A stretch of 35,413 nucleotides of DNA, taken from positions 1 to 35,413 of the IMG/VR virus record IMGVR_UViG_3300020219_000008; one strand, written 5' to 3'. The notes beneath the pieces are model-generated. The model was given only the letters and a program-made list of their open reading frames with translations, made no database searches and was not told where the DNA came from. Shown here piece after piece: positions 8,068 through 16,364 of this stretch. A program made the position numbers and the translations under genes. Each line of letters begins with the position of its first letter. The stretch's first letter is position 1. This DNA is from a virus.

Positions 8068-8754
8068 TTGGCAAACAGCGACGCAACAACATCGCGCCTT
8101 AAGCTTATTAAAAGGTCTTTTAGGCGTATTGGCATTAAAAATCCGTCATTGACTGACCTGTCCAATGCCGTTGAGCTTTTAAACGACAAAGTAAAAGAGA
8201 TTGATGTTGACGGTAAGTGGCTGTGGGCAATTTCAAATACTCCCACAGCCCTTACTTTAGTCGCAAACCAAAGAAGCTATGCCGTCGGTTCCACTGCAAC
8301 AACAATTAATAGCAGCATTCTGCATTTGGAAAGAGCGGAGCTTGTAGAAGGAACGTCCCTAACCCCTCTTAGAATTATTGCTAAAGAAGAAAGCATCTCG
8401 ACTTCCCTGAGAGAAAACACCGGAAAGCCGACACTTGTTTTTTTAGAGCGCCTTCCTTCTATGACAAATAACAAGATGCATTTCTTTAATACGCCAAATT
8501 CTGCTTACAGTGTGCAGTATTATTTTAGACGTCGCCTTTTTGACTTCGATTTGGCAAGTGACAATCCAGATTTTCCTCAGGATTGGTCGCAAAGACTTGT
8601 AAAAATTCTTTCTTATGAATTGGCCCCTGAATACGGAATTCCATTACAGGAAAGAGAAATTTTAAGACTAGAAATGCAAAGTTCTCTTATGCAGGGACAA
8701 GCCGCAAATAGCGAGCAAGAAGACCTTGCGATTACTCAACCAGAATATTTTTAA
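8068..8754 (+). CDS. head-tail adaptor / packaged-DNA stabilisation protein
   Basis: The 228-residue protein starts at TTG 8068, with AAAGGA seven bases upstream. The N-terminus is a helical bundle (SLTDLSNAVELLNDKVKEID). A short beta region follows, then a C-terminal helical pair containing FPQDWSQRLVKILSYELAPE. This pattern resembles the adaptor family of P22 gp4 and T7 gp11, which docks on the portal after packaging and attaches the tail. Position between head genes and tail hub supports this. Family membership is by eye and should be tested with profile searches. Confidence 0.6.
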   Translation: MANSDATTSRLKLIKRSFRRIGIKNPSLTDLSNAVELLNDKVKEIDVDGKWLWAISNTPTALTLVANQRSYAVGSTATTINSSILHLERAELVEGTSLTPLRIIAKEESISTSLRENTGKPTLVFLERLPSMTNNKMHFFNTPNSAYSVQYYFRRRLFDFDLASDNPDFPQDWSQRLVKILSYELAPEYGIPLQEREILRLEMQSSLMQGQAANSEQEDLAITQPEYF

Positions 8755-8765
8755 GAGGTGATTAG

Positions 8766-10094
8766 GTGTCAGTTAACCCGTTAGTTTCTATATCAACTAC
8801 AAATAATGTTTCAGCATTAAACACATATGCAACTGACGCGGCGTTTGTAAATGCAAAAGGGAGTTCTGCCTCAGAGGGCGATATCTATGTCAATTCTACG
8901 TGGCACGTTTTAAGGCAGTACTTAAATGGCGCGTGGGTAAGCGTTACGCTTTCTAGTAATTCTTATGAAATTTCAAATCTTACTCTTACGGGAACTGTTG
9001 TATCCAACGCGTTAACGATAGCTGTAAAACAAAGCGATGGATCTGACCCATCTACCGATGGCGGAGCCGCTAAGATAGGGTTTAGAAATTCTGCGTCGGC
9101 TACAGGCACATCTTCTCAGCAATCTATTATTTCTGCTCTTTCAATCGTAGTTCCGTCATCTACCACGATTGGAACGACAAGTGGAAATCAAGCGACTATT
9201 TACGTTTATGCATTAGATAATGGCGGCGCCGTAGAACTTGCCGCTTCTTTATCCTTATTTGACGAGGGGACCGTGCAAAGTTCCACAGCAATTTCTGGCG
9301 GAAGCACGGTAACAACACTTTATTCAACGTCTGCGAGAACCTCAAAAGCAATACGTCTTATTGGAAGAATGAAGGTTACAGAGGCAACTGCCGGAACGTG
9401 GGCAACGGCGCCAAGTGAAATATCTCTAGTTCCATTTGCAAAAACAAAATCTCCGACGATGCAAAACTTTACTTCCGGAACCGGAACCTACGCAACGCCA
9501 TCAAATGTGAGCTGGATAAAAGTTAGATTGGTCGGCGGCGGCGGCGGCGGCGGCGGCGGGGGAACCGCTGGCTCAAGTGGGAATGGTAGTGTCGGGGGTA
9601 ATACTTCTTTTGGAACTTCTTTATTAACCGCGAACGGCGGCGGCACTACAACGACCAATGGGCAGGTGAGTGGGGCAGGTGGCAGTGCTACCGTTGCGTC
9701 TCCTGCTATCGGAACTACTTTGTCAGGAGGAGGTGGTGGGGATGGAAATGGTTCTGGCGTTGCTGCAAATGTTACGGGCGGTAACGGCGGCTCTTCTGCG
9801 TTTGGCGGCGCTGGCGGCGGCGGTTCTCAACATGGAACTGGATCTGGGCGTTCTGGCGCGACAAATACAGGTGCAGGCGGCGGTGGTGGTGGAAATAACG
9901 GCTCGGCGGCGGCAAATGGCGGCGGTGGCGCCGGGAGCGGCGGGTATGTAGACGCTATTATTTTTAATCCATTAGCTACTTACAGTTATGCAGTCGGCGC
10001 TGCAGGGGGCGCGGGGGCGGCAGGAACAAGCGGGTACACGGGCGGCGCGGGCGGCTCTGGATACATTGAGGTAACAGAATTTTATAATCAATAA
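8766..10094 (+). CDS. tail fibre/adhesin with Gly-rich domain
   Basis: The 442-residue protein starts at GTG 8766 with AGAGGTG upstream. Residues 1-230 are Ser/Thr-rich beta sequence typical of fibres. From about 235 a conserved entry motif (FTSGTGTYATPSNVSWIKV) leads into a long Gly-rich tract with ten Gly in a row and repeated GGGG/GGSG blocks. It closes with the strand GSGYIEVTEFYNQ. Gly-rich domains of this kind form polyglycine-type sandwiches or loops at receptor-binding tips. Three related proteins lie on the other strand at 30696-32337. The GC-rich coding (GGC repeats) stands out from its neighbours. Confidence 0.7.
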   Translation: MSVNPLVSISTTNNVSALNTYATDAAFVNAKGSSASEGDIYVNSTWHVLRQYLNGAWVSVTLSSNSYEISNLTLTGTVVSNALTIAVKQSDGSDPSTDGGAAKIGFRNSASATGTSSQQSIISALSIVVPSSTTIGTTSGNQATIYVYALDNGGAVELAASLSLFDEGTVQSSTAISGGSTVTTLYSTSARTSKAIRLIGRMKVTEATAGTWATAPSEISLVPFAKTKSPTMQNFTSGTGTYATPSNVSWIKVRLVGGGGGGGGGGTAGSSGNGSVGGNTSFGTSLLTANGGGTTTTNGQVSGAGGSATVASPAIGTTLSGGGGGDGNGSGVAANVTGGNGGSSAFGGAGGGGSQHGTGSGRSGATNTGAGGGGGGNNGSAAANGGGGAGSGGYVDAIIFNPLATYSYAVGAAGGAGAAGTSGYTGGAGGSGYIEVTEFYNQ

Positions 10095-10129
10095 AATGAT
10101 TATTACTTTTTCTAGGAGGATACAATTTT

Positions 10130-10921
10130 ATGGCAATTATTATTGAAGGCGGTTTGGCTAGTGAGAGTAGCGGTGCTGATGAGTTTGTCTCGAGTGATTT
10201 AATCACAACGGGGAATATTCATTGGGTAGATACGGTCAATGGAAGCAATGTAAATCCTGGAACGGAAAACGAGCCGGTTCAGACATTGCAACAGGCCATA
10301 ACTAATGCCACTGCCAATAACGGCGATATTATTGTGATTAAGTCTGGCTCATCACAAACAATTACAACGACAATCACGGTAAATAAAGCAGGACTTAAGA
10401 TTTTTGGAATCGGCCAGGGCTCTGCCGCTCCTAATTATATTCTCGCTGCTGCGACAGACGCCATTAGCGTCACTGCAAATAACGTTGAAATAAACAATCT
10501 CTACTTTCCAATCGGAACGACTGCCGCAAACACTGCTCGCGTGAATGTCGATGCCGCAAACTGCAAATTAAAAGGACTTACCTTTTTATGCGGACAATAT
10601 GACATGAGCACAATCACTCTCACCGCAAACGCACTTTATGCAGAAATCGAATCTTGTTCTTTGACCATCTCGGCTAATGGCCCGGATTACGGCGTTATCG
10701 TTGAATCGGCGGCGGTTGTCGGTCTTAAGATTAAGGACTGTTCTTTTAGTGGTGGCTCATTCAATTGGGATTTAGGTGCGATCTACTCTGCATTTGCCCA
10801 TCTAAACTTTATGTACGACTCAAATACTCTTACTAGCGATGCCGCGATTGTGCATACAGCTTCGGCTAAGGGATGCTTAAGCAACACGATTGCCGCAGAT
10901 GGAAGCCCGGTGTCTGTATGA
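10130..10921 (+). CDS. right-handed beta-helix tail protein (tailspike-like)
   Basis: The 263-residue protein has the spacing of a parallel beta-helix: repeated short strands with stacked Asn, Ile and Val (GDIIVIKSGSS, VTANNVEINNLYF, VDAANCKLKGLTF, LKIKDCSFSGG). It begins with a pectate-lyase-like entry (IHWVDTVNGSNVNPGTENEP...QTLQQAI). Such domains bind or cut surface polysaccharide. No catalytic residues can be assigned. An AGGAGG-type site lies before ATG 10130. The stop overlaps the next start by ATGA, so it is coupled to the collar-domain protein. It is much shorter than P22 gp9 (667 aa), so it may be a baseplate-level fibre component. Confidence 0.6.
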   Translation: MAIIIEGGLASESSGADEFVSSDLITTGNIHWVDTVNGSNVNPGTENEPVQTLQQAITNATANNGDIIVIKSGSSQTITTTITVNKAGLKIFGIGQGSAAPNYILAAATDAISVTANNVEINNLYFPIGTTAANTARVNVDAANCKLKGLTFLCGQYDMSTITLTANALYAEIESCSLTISANGPDYGVIVESAAVVGLKIKDCSFSGGSFNWDLGAIYSAFAHLNFMYDSNTLTSDAAIVHTASAKGCLSNTIAADGSPVSV

Positions 10922-11772
10922 TTAAACTAGTTGATATTTTGGCGAGCGGAATTAAAGACGCCGTCGGTGAGCCGCTTGCTGGCGGGACCGTTACAAGCTA
11001 TTTAGCCGGGACCACGACGCTTGAAACTCTTTACGAAGATTTCGAGCTGGATGATCCGCATTCAAATCCGTTGACTCTTGACGCCGCTGGCATGGCAGTC
11101 GCCTACTCAACAGAACGTGTGAAGCTAGTCTTTCATAACAGTAGCGGAACCTTAGTCAGGACGATAAATAACGTCGGAACAAATAACAGCGATGTTCCAT
11201 CAAGCACCGAACAAGTTATTCCTGCTGGATTTATTGGGCCCTACGCCGGAAATTCTGTTCCGTTAGGATGGTTAGCTTGCGATGGAAGCGAAGTAAGTAG
11301 AACAATCTATGCGAATCTCTTTGCTAATATTGGAACTTTGTGGGGCGCTGGAAACGGTGCAACAACGTTTACCCTTCCAGATTTTCGAGGTCGCACTGCA
11401 ATTGGAGATGGAACTGGAACTGGTCTTACTGCGCGAACCCTTGGTGCTAACCTCGGGGCTGAAGAAGTAACCTTAACCGGGGCACAGTCCGGTATAGCCG
11501 CGCACAATCACACGCAAAACGCGCACAATCATTTAACTGTAAAGATTGGGACTGGAAATCAAGATCCAATTACAAACACCGTGTCCCTCGCTTACAAAGT
11601 CACCGGCGTAGGCGATGCAGATTATACACTTATCGGAAGAAATGAAACGGCTGACACTGGGCTAAGCTCATCGACAACGGCCACAAACAACGCGGTGTCG
11701 GACACAACAGCACTTTCAGCGCACACAAACATGCAACCAAGCGCAGTAGCGAAATTTATTATCAAAACATAA
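10918..11772 (+). CDS. tail collar domain protein
   Basis: The 284-residue protein has an N-terminal beta domain of about 100 residues (VDILASGIKDAVGEPLAGG). A classic phage tail collar domain follows: IPAGFIGPYAGNSVPLGWLA, CDGSEVSR, FTLPDFRGRTAIGDG. The C-terminal part carries two HNH triplets (AHNHTQNAHNH), which in short-fibre tips of T4 gp12 type coordinate metal. It starts at ATG 10918 in an ATGA overlap. It is likely a receptor-binding fibre or tip protein. Confidence 0.8.
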   Translation: MIKLVDILASGIKDAVGEPLAGGTVTSYLAGTTTLETLYEDFELDDPHSNPLTLDAAGMAVAYSTERVKLVFHNSSGTLVRTINNVGTNNSDVPSSTEQVIPAGFIGPYAGNSVPLGWLACDGSEVSRTIYANLFANIGTLWGAGNGATTFTLPDFRGRTAIGDGTGTGLTARTLGANLGAEEVTLTGAQSGIAAHNHTQNAHNHLTVKIGTGNQDPITNTVSLAYKVTGVGDADYTLIGRNETADTGLSSSTTATNNAVSDTTALSAHTNMQPSAVAKFIIKT

Positions 11773-11773
11773 A

Positions 11774-13174
11774 ATGCTTAAACCAATTCCAATTAATTTA
11801 GGTGCGTACAAAAATGTAGACGCGCTCGAGCACGGAGACGGCGGGACTGCGCACGAACTAAAAAACATGCTCATTACAGAGACGGGGGCAAACGTACACG
11901 CGCCCGGATTATCCGAGTTTGTTGACTTAGGGGATAGCTCTGTAAATGGGATGACTTTTTTTGGGAATCGTCTTGTTGTTGTGACCGAGGCAAGAAAAAT
12001 TTACTCCGTCTCTCAATCTGGCGGCGCTACCGAAATAACCGGCACAGCACTTACGGGCGGGTCACGCCCAGCATTTGCAGAAGACGGCACTTATCTTGCG
12101 ATTGTCGGCGGCGGATCAGGAAGGCGTTGGAGTGGGAGCGGGGATACAGGATTAATGCCCGGCACACCTCCCTCGTCGACATTCGTTTCATACTTAGACG
12201 GATATTTTCTTTTAAACCTGATTAACGACCAGGAATTCCGTTGGGCAGGGCCTACTTCAGCGGCAAGGGAAATTTGGAATAGCTCAAACTTTTTTCAAGC
12301 AGAAGGATTGCCCGATAGAGTTTTGGCACAGGCAGTACTGCTTAGAGAATTTTATTCTTTCGGAGAAAAATCGACTGAGATTTTTTATAACTACGGGGAT
12401 TCCTCAGTTCCATTTAAGCGCACATTCTTTATGGACATTGGGATTATAGCTCCTTATTCGCTATTGCAGGCGGACAATACCCTTTGGTGGCTAGATAATA
12501 ATCGACGTTTTGTGACTATGTCGCAAAGGACGCCCGTCGAAGTTTCCACTCCTTTTGACAAGGTGATTAAGGGGTTTAATAGCGTCTCCGACTGTTTTGG
12601 TTACAAGGTAGACATCGAGGGGTTTTATCTGATTGTATGGGTATTCCCGTCAGAAGGCCGTACTCTCGTGTTCGATTATAAGAATAGGTATTGGTCTGAG
12701 TGGGAAGGATTCGTTAGCGGCACGTCCTCAAGAATCAATTTTAATTCTTATGTTTTCTCACCTGTTTGGAACTTGCACTTTGCTGCGAGTAATACTGACG
12801 GGAAAATTTACAGGCTCTCTAGGGACTTTTTAGACCATGACGGAGAACCACGAAAGCTAGTCAGACGCACGGGGTACATTGATCATGGAACTGGAAGCAG
12901 AAAACGATCAAACTACTACCTTTTTCACGTAAAACGCGGCGTCGGAACAAACGGTGAGACAGAACCGTTAATGCAAATTCGTTGCCGCGATGACGGAGGC
13001 GATTGGAGCGAACCTGAAATAATTGGGCTTGGGTTTCCAGGGTGCGACCAAGAACCAACGCGTGTTCACTTAGGCGGAATTTACAGAAAAAGACAAATTG
13101 AGGTTCAGGTAACTGACGCTGTTGAGTTTGATTGGAATAAACTTGAAGAAGACGTGGAGCTAATGGTCAGCTAA
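11774..13174 (+). CDS. tail hub protein, P22 gp10-like
   Basis: The 466-residue protein matches the length of P22 gp10 (472 aa), the hub that closes the portal channel and anchors tail fibres. It shares that family's layout: an N-terminal statement of fixed loci (AHELKNMLITETGANVHAPG), a beta-propeller-like centre (FFGNRLVVVTEARKIYSVSQ), and the features SFGEKSTEIFYNYG, WWLDNNRRFV and VFDYKNRYWSEW, which recur in gp10-like proteins. It begins one base after the collar gene stop without a clear ribosome-binding site, so translation may depend on coupling. Confidence 0.7.
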   Translation: MLKPIPINLGAYKNVDALEHGDGGTAHELKNMLITETGANVHAPGLSEFVDLGDSSVNGMTFFGNRLVVVTEARKIYSVSQSGGATEITGTALTGGSRPAFAEDGTYLAIVGGGSGRRWSGSGDTGLMPGTPPSSTFVSYLDGYFLLNLINDQEFRWAGPTSAAREIWNSSNFFQAEGLPDRVLAQAVLLREFYSFGEKSTEIFYNYGDSSVPFKRTFFMDIGIIAPYSLLQADNTLWWLDNNRRFVTMSQRTPVEVSTPFDKVIKGFNSVSDCFGYKVDIEGFYLIVWVFPSEGRTLVFDYKNRYWSEWEGFVSGTSSRINFNSYVFSPVWNLHFAASNTDGKIYRLSRDFLDHDGEPRKLVRRTGYIDHGTGSRKRSNYYLFHVKRGVGTNGETEPLMQIRCRDDGGDWSEPEIIGLGFPGCDQEPTRVHLGGIYRKRQIEVQVTDAVEFDWNKLEEDVELMVS

Positions 13175-13557
13175 TGGCAATAAGATTACCACAACCTCCG
13201 AGGGATCTAACAAATTTAATCGAGCTAGGGCAATGGCTTGAAAATATTTGGAACCATGTTCGAGGAACTGTTGTAGTTACAGGAGATGCTGTGGCGACAA
13301 TTGGGAGTGGCGAGACTTATCACGGGATAACCGCACTTTCCGCGACTAGAACAATAACGATGGCGCCGGCGGCTTCGTATCAAGACGGCGATGAAATTAT
13401 TATCCAAGATGAGTCTGGCGCAGCGGGTACTTATACGGTCACCATTTCTAGAAGCGGGAGCGACACTATAAACGGTGGGGCATCGGTCACGATTACTTCT
13501 AATTATGGCCGCAGAAGAATAATTAAACGCGGTGCGGGGAAATTTTACTCAGCATGA
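13174..13557 (+). CDS. small tail-fibre domain protein
   Basis: The 127-residue protein has a short helical N-terminus (LIELGQWLENIWNHV) that may attach to the tail. A beta domain with DESGAAGTYTVTISRSGSDT follows and ends RRIIKRGAGKFYSA. The same module (DESGSAGTNNITVSRAGSDT) occurs in the fibre-type protein at 32338-33087 on the other strand, so both draw on one fibre-domain family. It overlaps both neighbours (TAATG upstream, ATGA downstream). It is probably a minor tail or fibre subunit. Confidence 0.6.
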   Translation: MAIRLPQPPRDLTNLIELGQWLENIWNHVRGTVVVTGDAVATIGSGETYHGITALSATRTITMAPAASYQDGDEIIIQDESGAAGTYTVTISRSGSDTINGGASVTITSNYGRRRIIKRGAGKFYSA

Positions 13558-14138
13558 AAATACTCGTTTTTGACAATTTTCTACCTGATGCAATTGAGGA
13601 GCGGGAGCGTGCGCTTAAAGCTGATTTTGGCACACACGATGTTTATGGAACAACCAATCATAGCGTTGGTTACATCCAAAACGAACAGCACACCGAATTA
13701 TTTAAACAGTCTTTAGGAGTTACAACAGGCGAAGCGACTGCTTACTATCGTCGGTATCTAGAAGGCGAACCACAAAAAGATTTTATTCATAATGATGGAA
13801 ACGTAGCGTCCTATATCGGTATTTTGTGGCTGACGGATCCAAAGCACTGCACGGGCGGTCTCGCTTTTTGGAGACACAAACTTTATGGATGGGAAATGTG
13901 GCCATCAAAAGAAGATGCCGGGCACTTTGGGTTAGATTTGGATGACACACTTAGAGCGCGTCTAAAAGAGGACGGCGAAAATGAACAAAGATGGCACATG
14001 ACCGAGTACGTGCCGATGGAATTTAACCGTCTCGTGGTTTTTTTAGGCTCTCGTTACCACTCTAGATATCCTAAAAACGTAGATGCACCGAACATGGAGC
14101 AAAGCAGACTTGTAAAAGCGTTTTGTTATACGCCGTGA
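13554..14138 (+). CDS. 2-oxoglutarate/Fe(II)-dependent dioxygenase-like protein
   Basis: The 194-residue protein carries the residues expected of the double-stranded beta-helix oxygenases: an HxD iron pair (FIHND, H79 and D81), a distal histidine in LGSRYHSRYP (H169), and an arginine (R185) in SRLVKAF to bind 2-oxoglutarate. ASYIGILWLTDP supplies the core strands. This resembles the prolyl-4-hydroxylase/DUF6445 group. It lies inside the tail module, coupled by ATGA overlaps to a fibre gene and to a GNAT-like gene. It may hydroxylate a virion or host protein; substrate unknown. Confidence 0.7.
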   Translation: MKILVFDNFLPDAIEERERALKADFGTHDVYGTTNHSVGYIQNEQHTELFKQSLGVTTGEATAYYRRYLEGEPQKDFIHNDGNVASYIGILWLTDPKHCTGGLAFWRHKLYGWEMWPSKEDAGHFGLDLDDTLRARLKEDGENEQRWHMTEYVPMEFNRLVVFLGSRYHSRYPKNVDAPNMEQSRLVKAFCYTP

Positions 14139-14542
14139 GTAAAGAGATCTTAAACGCACGGCTGTTTGAGTTTGGAAAAGATTACCCGGAAGTATGCGAA
14201 TGGTGGCGAGCTAGAAATCATCGCTATGTAGAGCAAGATTTGCTTTCGAAAGTGGGAATTATGATTGAAGGGGAAACAAATAAATATTGCGTCGGATGGC
14301 TCTATATGGGCGATTCCGCATTCGCAAAGTTTACATGGGTTGTGAGTAACCCGAATTCCCCTCTTATGCGCCGAAAAGACGCGATAGCACTTTTGGCACA
14401 GAAAGCTTTAGGTACGGCTAAAGAATTGGGCGCTAGAAGCGTGGTCGCATCATTTTCGAATGAGAACTTGTCTAAGATTTTTAATGAGAACGGTTTTGAC
14501 ACAGTTGAAAAAAATGTAACTAACTTATTTGCGAGGATATAA
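14135..14542 (+). CDS. GNAT-like acetyltransferase (putative)
   Basis: The 135-residue protein starts at GTG 14135, overlapping the oxygenase stop (GTGA). The second half resembles the acetyl-CoA-binding part of a GNAT domain: a helix starting at ALLAQKALGTAKELGARSV, a strand SVVASFS, then NENLSKIFNENGFDTVEKNV, the usual 'N-x-x-s-x-x-l-y-x-k-x-G-F' ending. The P-loop-like R/Q-x-x-G/A motif is not clear. Similar small acetyltransferases appear next to phage tail genes. It could modify a tail or host protein together with the neighbouring oxygenase. Confidence 0.5.
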   Translation: MSKEILNARLFEFGKDYPEVCEWWRARNHRYVEQDLLSKVGIMIEGETNKYCVGWLYMGDSAFAKFTWVVSNPNSPLMRRKDAIALLAQKALGTAKELGARSVVASFSNENLSKIFNENGFDTVEKNVTNLFARI

Positions 14543-14544
14543 AT

Positions 14545-15297
14545 ATGGGATCACTACCAGCGGCGATTTTTCAATCAAAAGCCACAACTAACGCGGCTAA
14601 CACTGCTGCGGACGCACAGAGAGACGCCCTACGTTCAAATGAAACACTTACTAGAGAGGGGATTGCCTCACAGAAAGAACAGTCTGAAAAAGCGTTGGCC
14701 TATCTAGAGAGGCAGAGCGCTCAATCCAGGACTGACCTAGAGCCGTTTAGAAATGCTCAGCTGGGCGCTCTGTCTCAGCTTGACGCATTATCGCAGCAAG
14801 GAAATCCATTTGAAGCCCAGCAAAGACAAGTGGCGACGCAGCAGATTCAGCAGCAGCTTGCAGCTCAGGGCCTTTTGAGATCAAAAAGCCAAGTCGATTT
14901 ACTTTCAAATTTAGAGCTTGGAATCAATGAACAAAATTACAATCGGAGAACCAATCTTTTGTCTATGCTCGCGGGTACTGGCGGGGCACAACAAAATTCT
15001 AGCCAAGCTATTGGAGTTGGACAAACGGGCGCGGGTGTTTATACGGGACTTGGCGCACAATTAGGAAGCTCATTCGGCAATCTTGCAGCACAACAAATGG
15101 CAGGAATTGGGAACGTAGGACAAATAATCGGCAATGGCCAGATGCAGTCAGCTAATCAATTAGCGGCTGGTGTAACTGGTACGATATCGAACCTCGGAAG
15201 CATGTTCATGGGTTATCAACAAAATAAAGCAGCTAAGCAGAATAATGACAGGCAATATGAGCTAATGTCTAAAGCTCTCAATAGGGAGAAATACTAA
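14545..15297 (+). CDS. internal ejection protein 1 (P22 gp7-like position)
   Basis: The 250-residue protein is rich in Gln, Ala, Ser and Gly. It is strongly helical in the first 110 residues (AADAQRDALRSNETLTREGI) and has a glycine-rich, mildly hydrophobic second half (GVYTGLGAQLGSSFGNLAAQ), a profile common in podovirus internal proteins that leave the virion and cross the envelope with the DNA. It is the first of three consecutive genes in the order of P22 gp7, gp20 and gp16, with TAATG coupling to the second. P22 gp7 is 229 aa. Assignment rests on composition and order. Confidence 0.65.
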   Translation: MGSLPAAIFQSKATTNAANTAADAQRDALRSNETLTREGIASQKEQSEKALAYLERQSAQSRTDLEPFRNAQLGALSQLDALSQQGNPFEAQQRQVATQQIQQQLAAQGLLRSKSQVDLLSNLELGINEQNYNRRTNLLSMLAGTGGAQQNSSQAIGVGQTGAGVYTGLGAQLGSSFGNLAAQQMAGIGNVGQIIGNGQMQSANQLAAGVTGTISNLGSMFMGYQQNKAAKQNNDRQYELMSKALNREKY

Positions 15298-16364
15298 TGG
15301 GCGACAATAAATACGTCATAGACTACGGCCCTGGTCCACTTGAGCAAGCACAAAAGATGCTTGGTCTTGTTGATTTGGTTAATCGCGTTAACGCTGCTCC
15401 TGTTGAGCAAGCTATTAAAGACAACGAGCTTAAGCTTAAGCAAAACGACGTTACCCAAATTGAAACTAAAAATGCTCTGGAATTTCAAAAATTAAAATCT
15501 GCTGTTTACGATGAAGAAAGAAAGTCCGCAGAATTTCAGAACAGCGCCCTTCTCAAAATAAGAGAGGGCTTTCAGCAGGATTTCCAAATGGGAAGCATCA
15601 TGCTTCAGCAGGCGATTCCTGGCGCGTTTGCAATTAAGAAAGAGAATGGCTCTGTAGCGATTTCCATGCCTGGACAATCTCCCATCAGTATTAATCCAGG
15701 CGATATTACAGATCCGAAAGAAATAGCCTCGCAAACACAGGATAGGGTTGTTAAGTGGGGTAAGGCATCTGAACGATACATAGAAATTTTTAATTCTGGA
15801 AACGGGATCAAAGCACAGCTTGGCCTTGCAACTGCCGCTGGCGATATCGCGGCAATTTATTTAAGAGCTAAGCAGCTTGATCCGGGCGGCAGAGTTACCG
15901 AGGGAGACTACAATTCCGTTATTAACTCTCCGAACGTCAGCCAGCAGCTCAAAAACATGCTGACAAGAGCTGTAAATCAAGATGGGCCTATGTTTGGCGA
16001 TTTAAGCTCTCCAAGTAGGAAAGCATTTTTAGAATCCTCAAAAGTATTGGTTGATCAAGAAAAGTCTGCTTTCTTGCCGCACGCAAAGTTCTTTTTGGAA
16101 GGACAGATTTTGGGCGACAAACTAGATCCACAAAAAATATTTTCTCCGGCCGGAGACATTACGCTTGAGTCACTCGGATACAATAAAGAAAAAAGACAGG
16201 TTGTGGCGCCCGAACCCGGGGCAGTTGTGGGGCCGAAAGACCGCGCTCCGCAAGCTGGGCAACAAGCTTCGCCAGAAGCTGCAACACCAACACCAAAAAT
16301 AAACCTTAAAGCGAGAACCGACGCTTGGTTAAAGAATACAATGGCTAGCGGAGGAACAAAATAA
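15297..16364 (+). CDS. internal ejection protein 2 (P22 gp20-like position)
   Basis: The 355-residue protein is mostly helical. It has a charged coiled coil near residues 35-85 (AIKDNELKLKQNDVTQIETK), a mixed middle, and a Pro/Ala/Gln-rich linker at about 305-335 before a basic C-terminus. No enzyme motif is visible. It lies between the other two putative ejection proteins, with TAATG overlaps at both ends, so the three are probably made in fixed ratio. P22 gp20 is 471 aa. It may form part of the periplasmic DNA conduit. Confidence 0.6.
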   Translation: MGDNKYVIDYGPGPLEQAQKMLGLVDLVNRVNAAPVEQAIKDNELKLKQNDVTQIETKNALEFQKLKSAVYDEERKSAEFQNSALLKIREGFQQDFQMGSIMLQQAIPGAFAIKKENGSVAISMPGQSPISINPGDITDPKEIASQTQDRVVKWGKASERYIEIFNSGNGIKAQLGLATAAGDIAAIYLRAKQLDPGGRVTEGDYNSVINSPNVSQQLKNMLTRAVNQDGPMFGDLSSPSRKAFLESSKVLVDQEKSAFLPHAKFFLEGQILGDKLDPQKIFSPAGDITLESLGYNKEKRQVVAPEPGAVVGPKDRAPQAGQQASPEAATPTPKINLKARTDAWLKNTMASGGTK

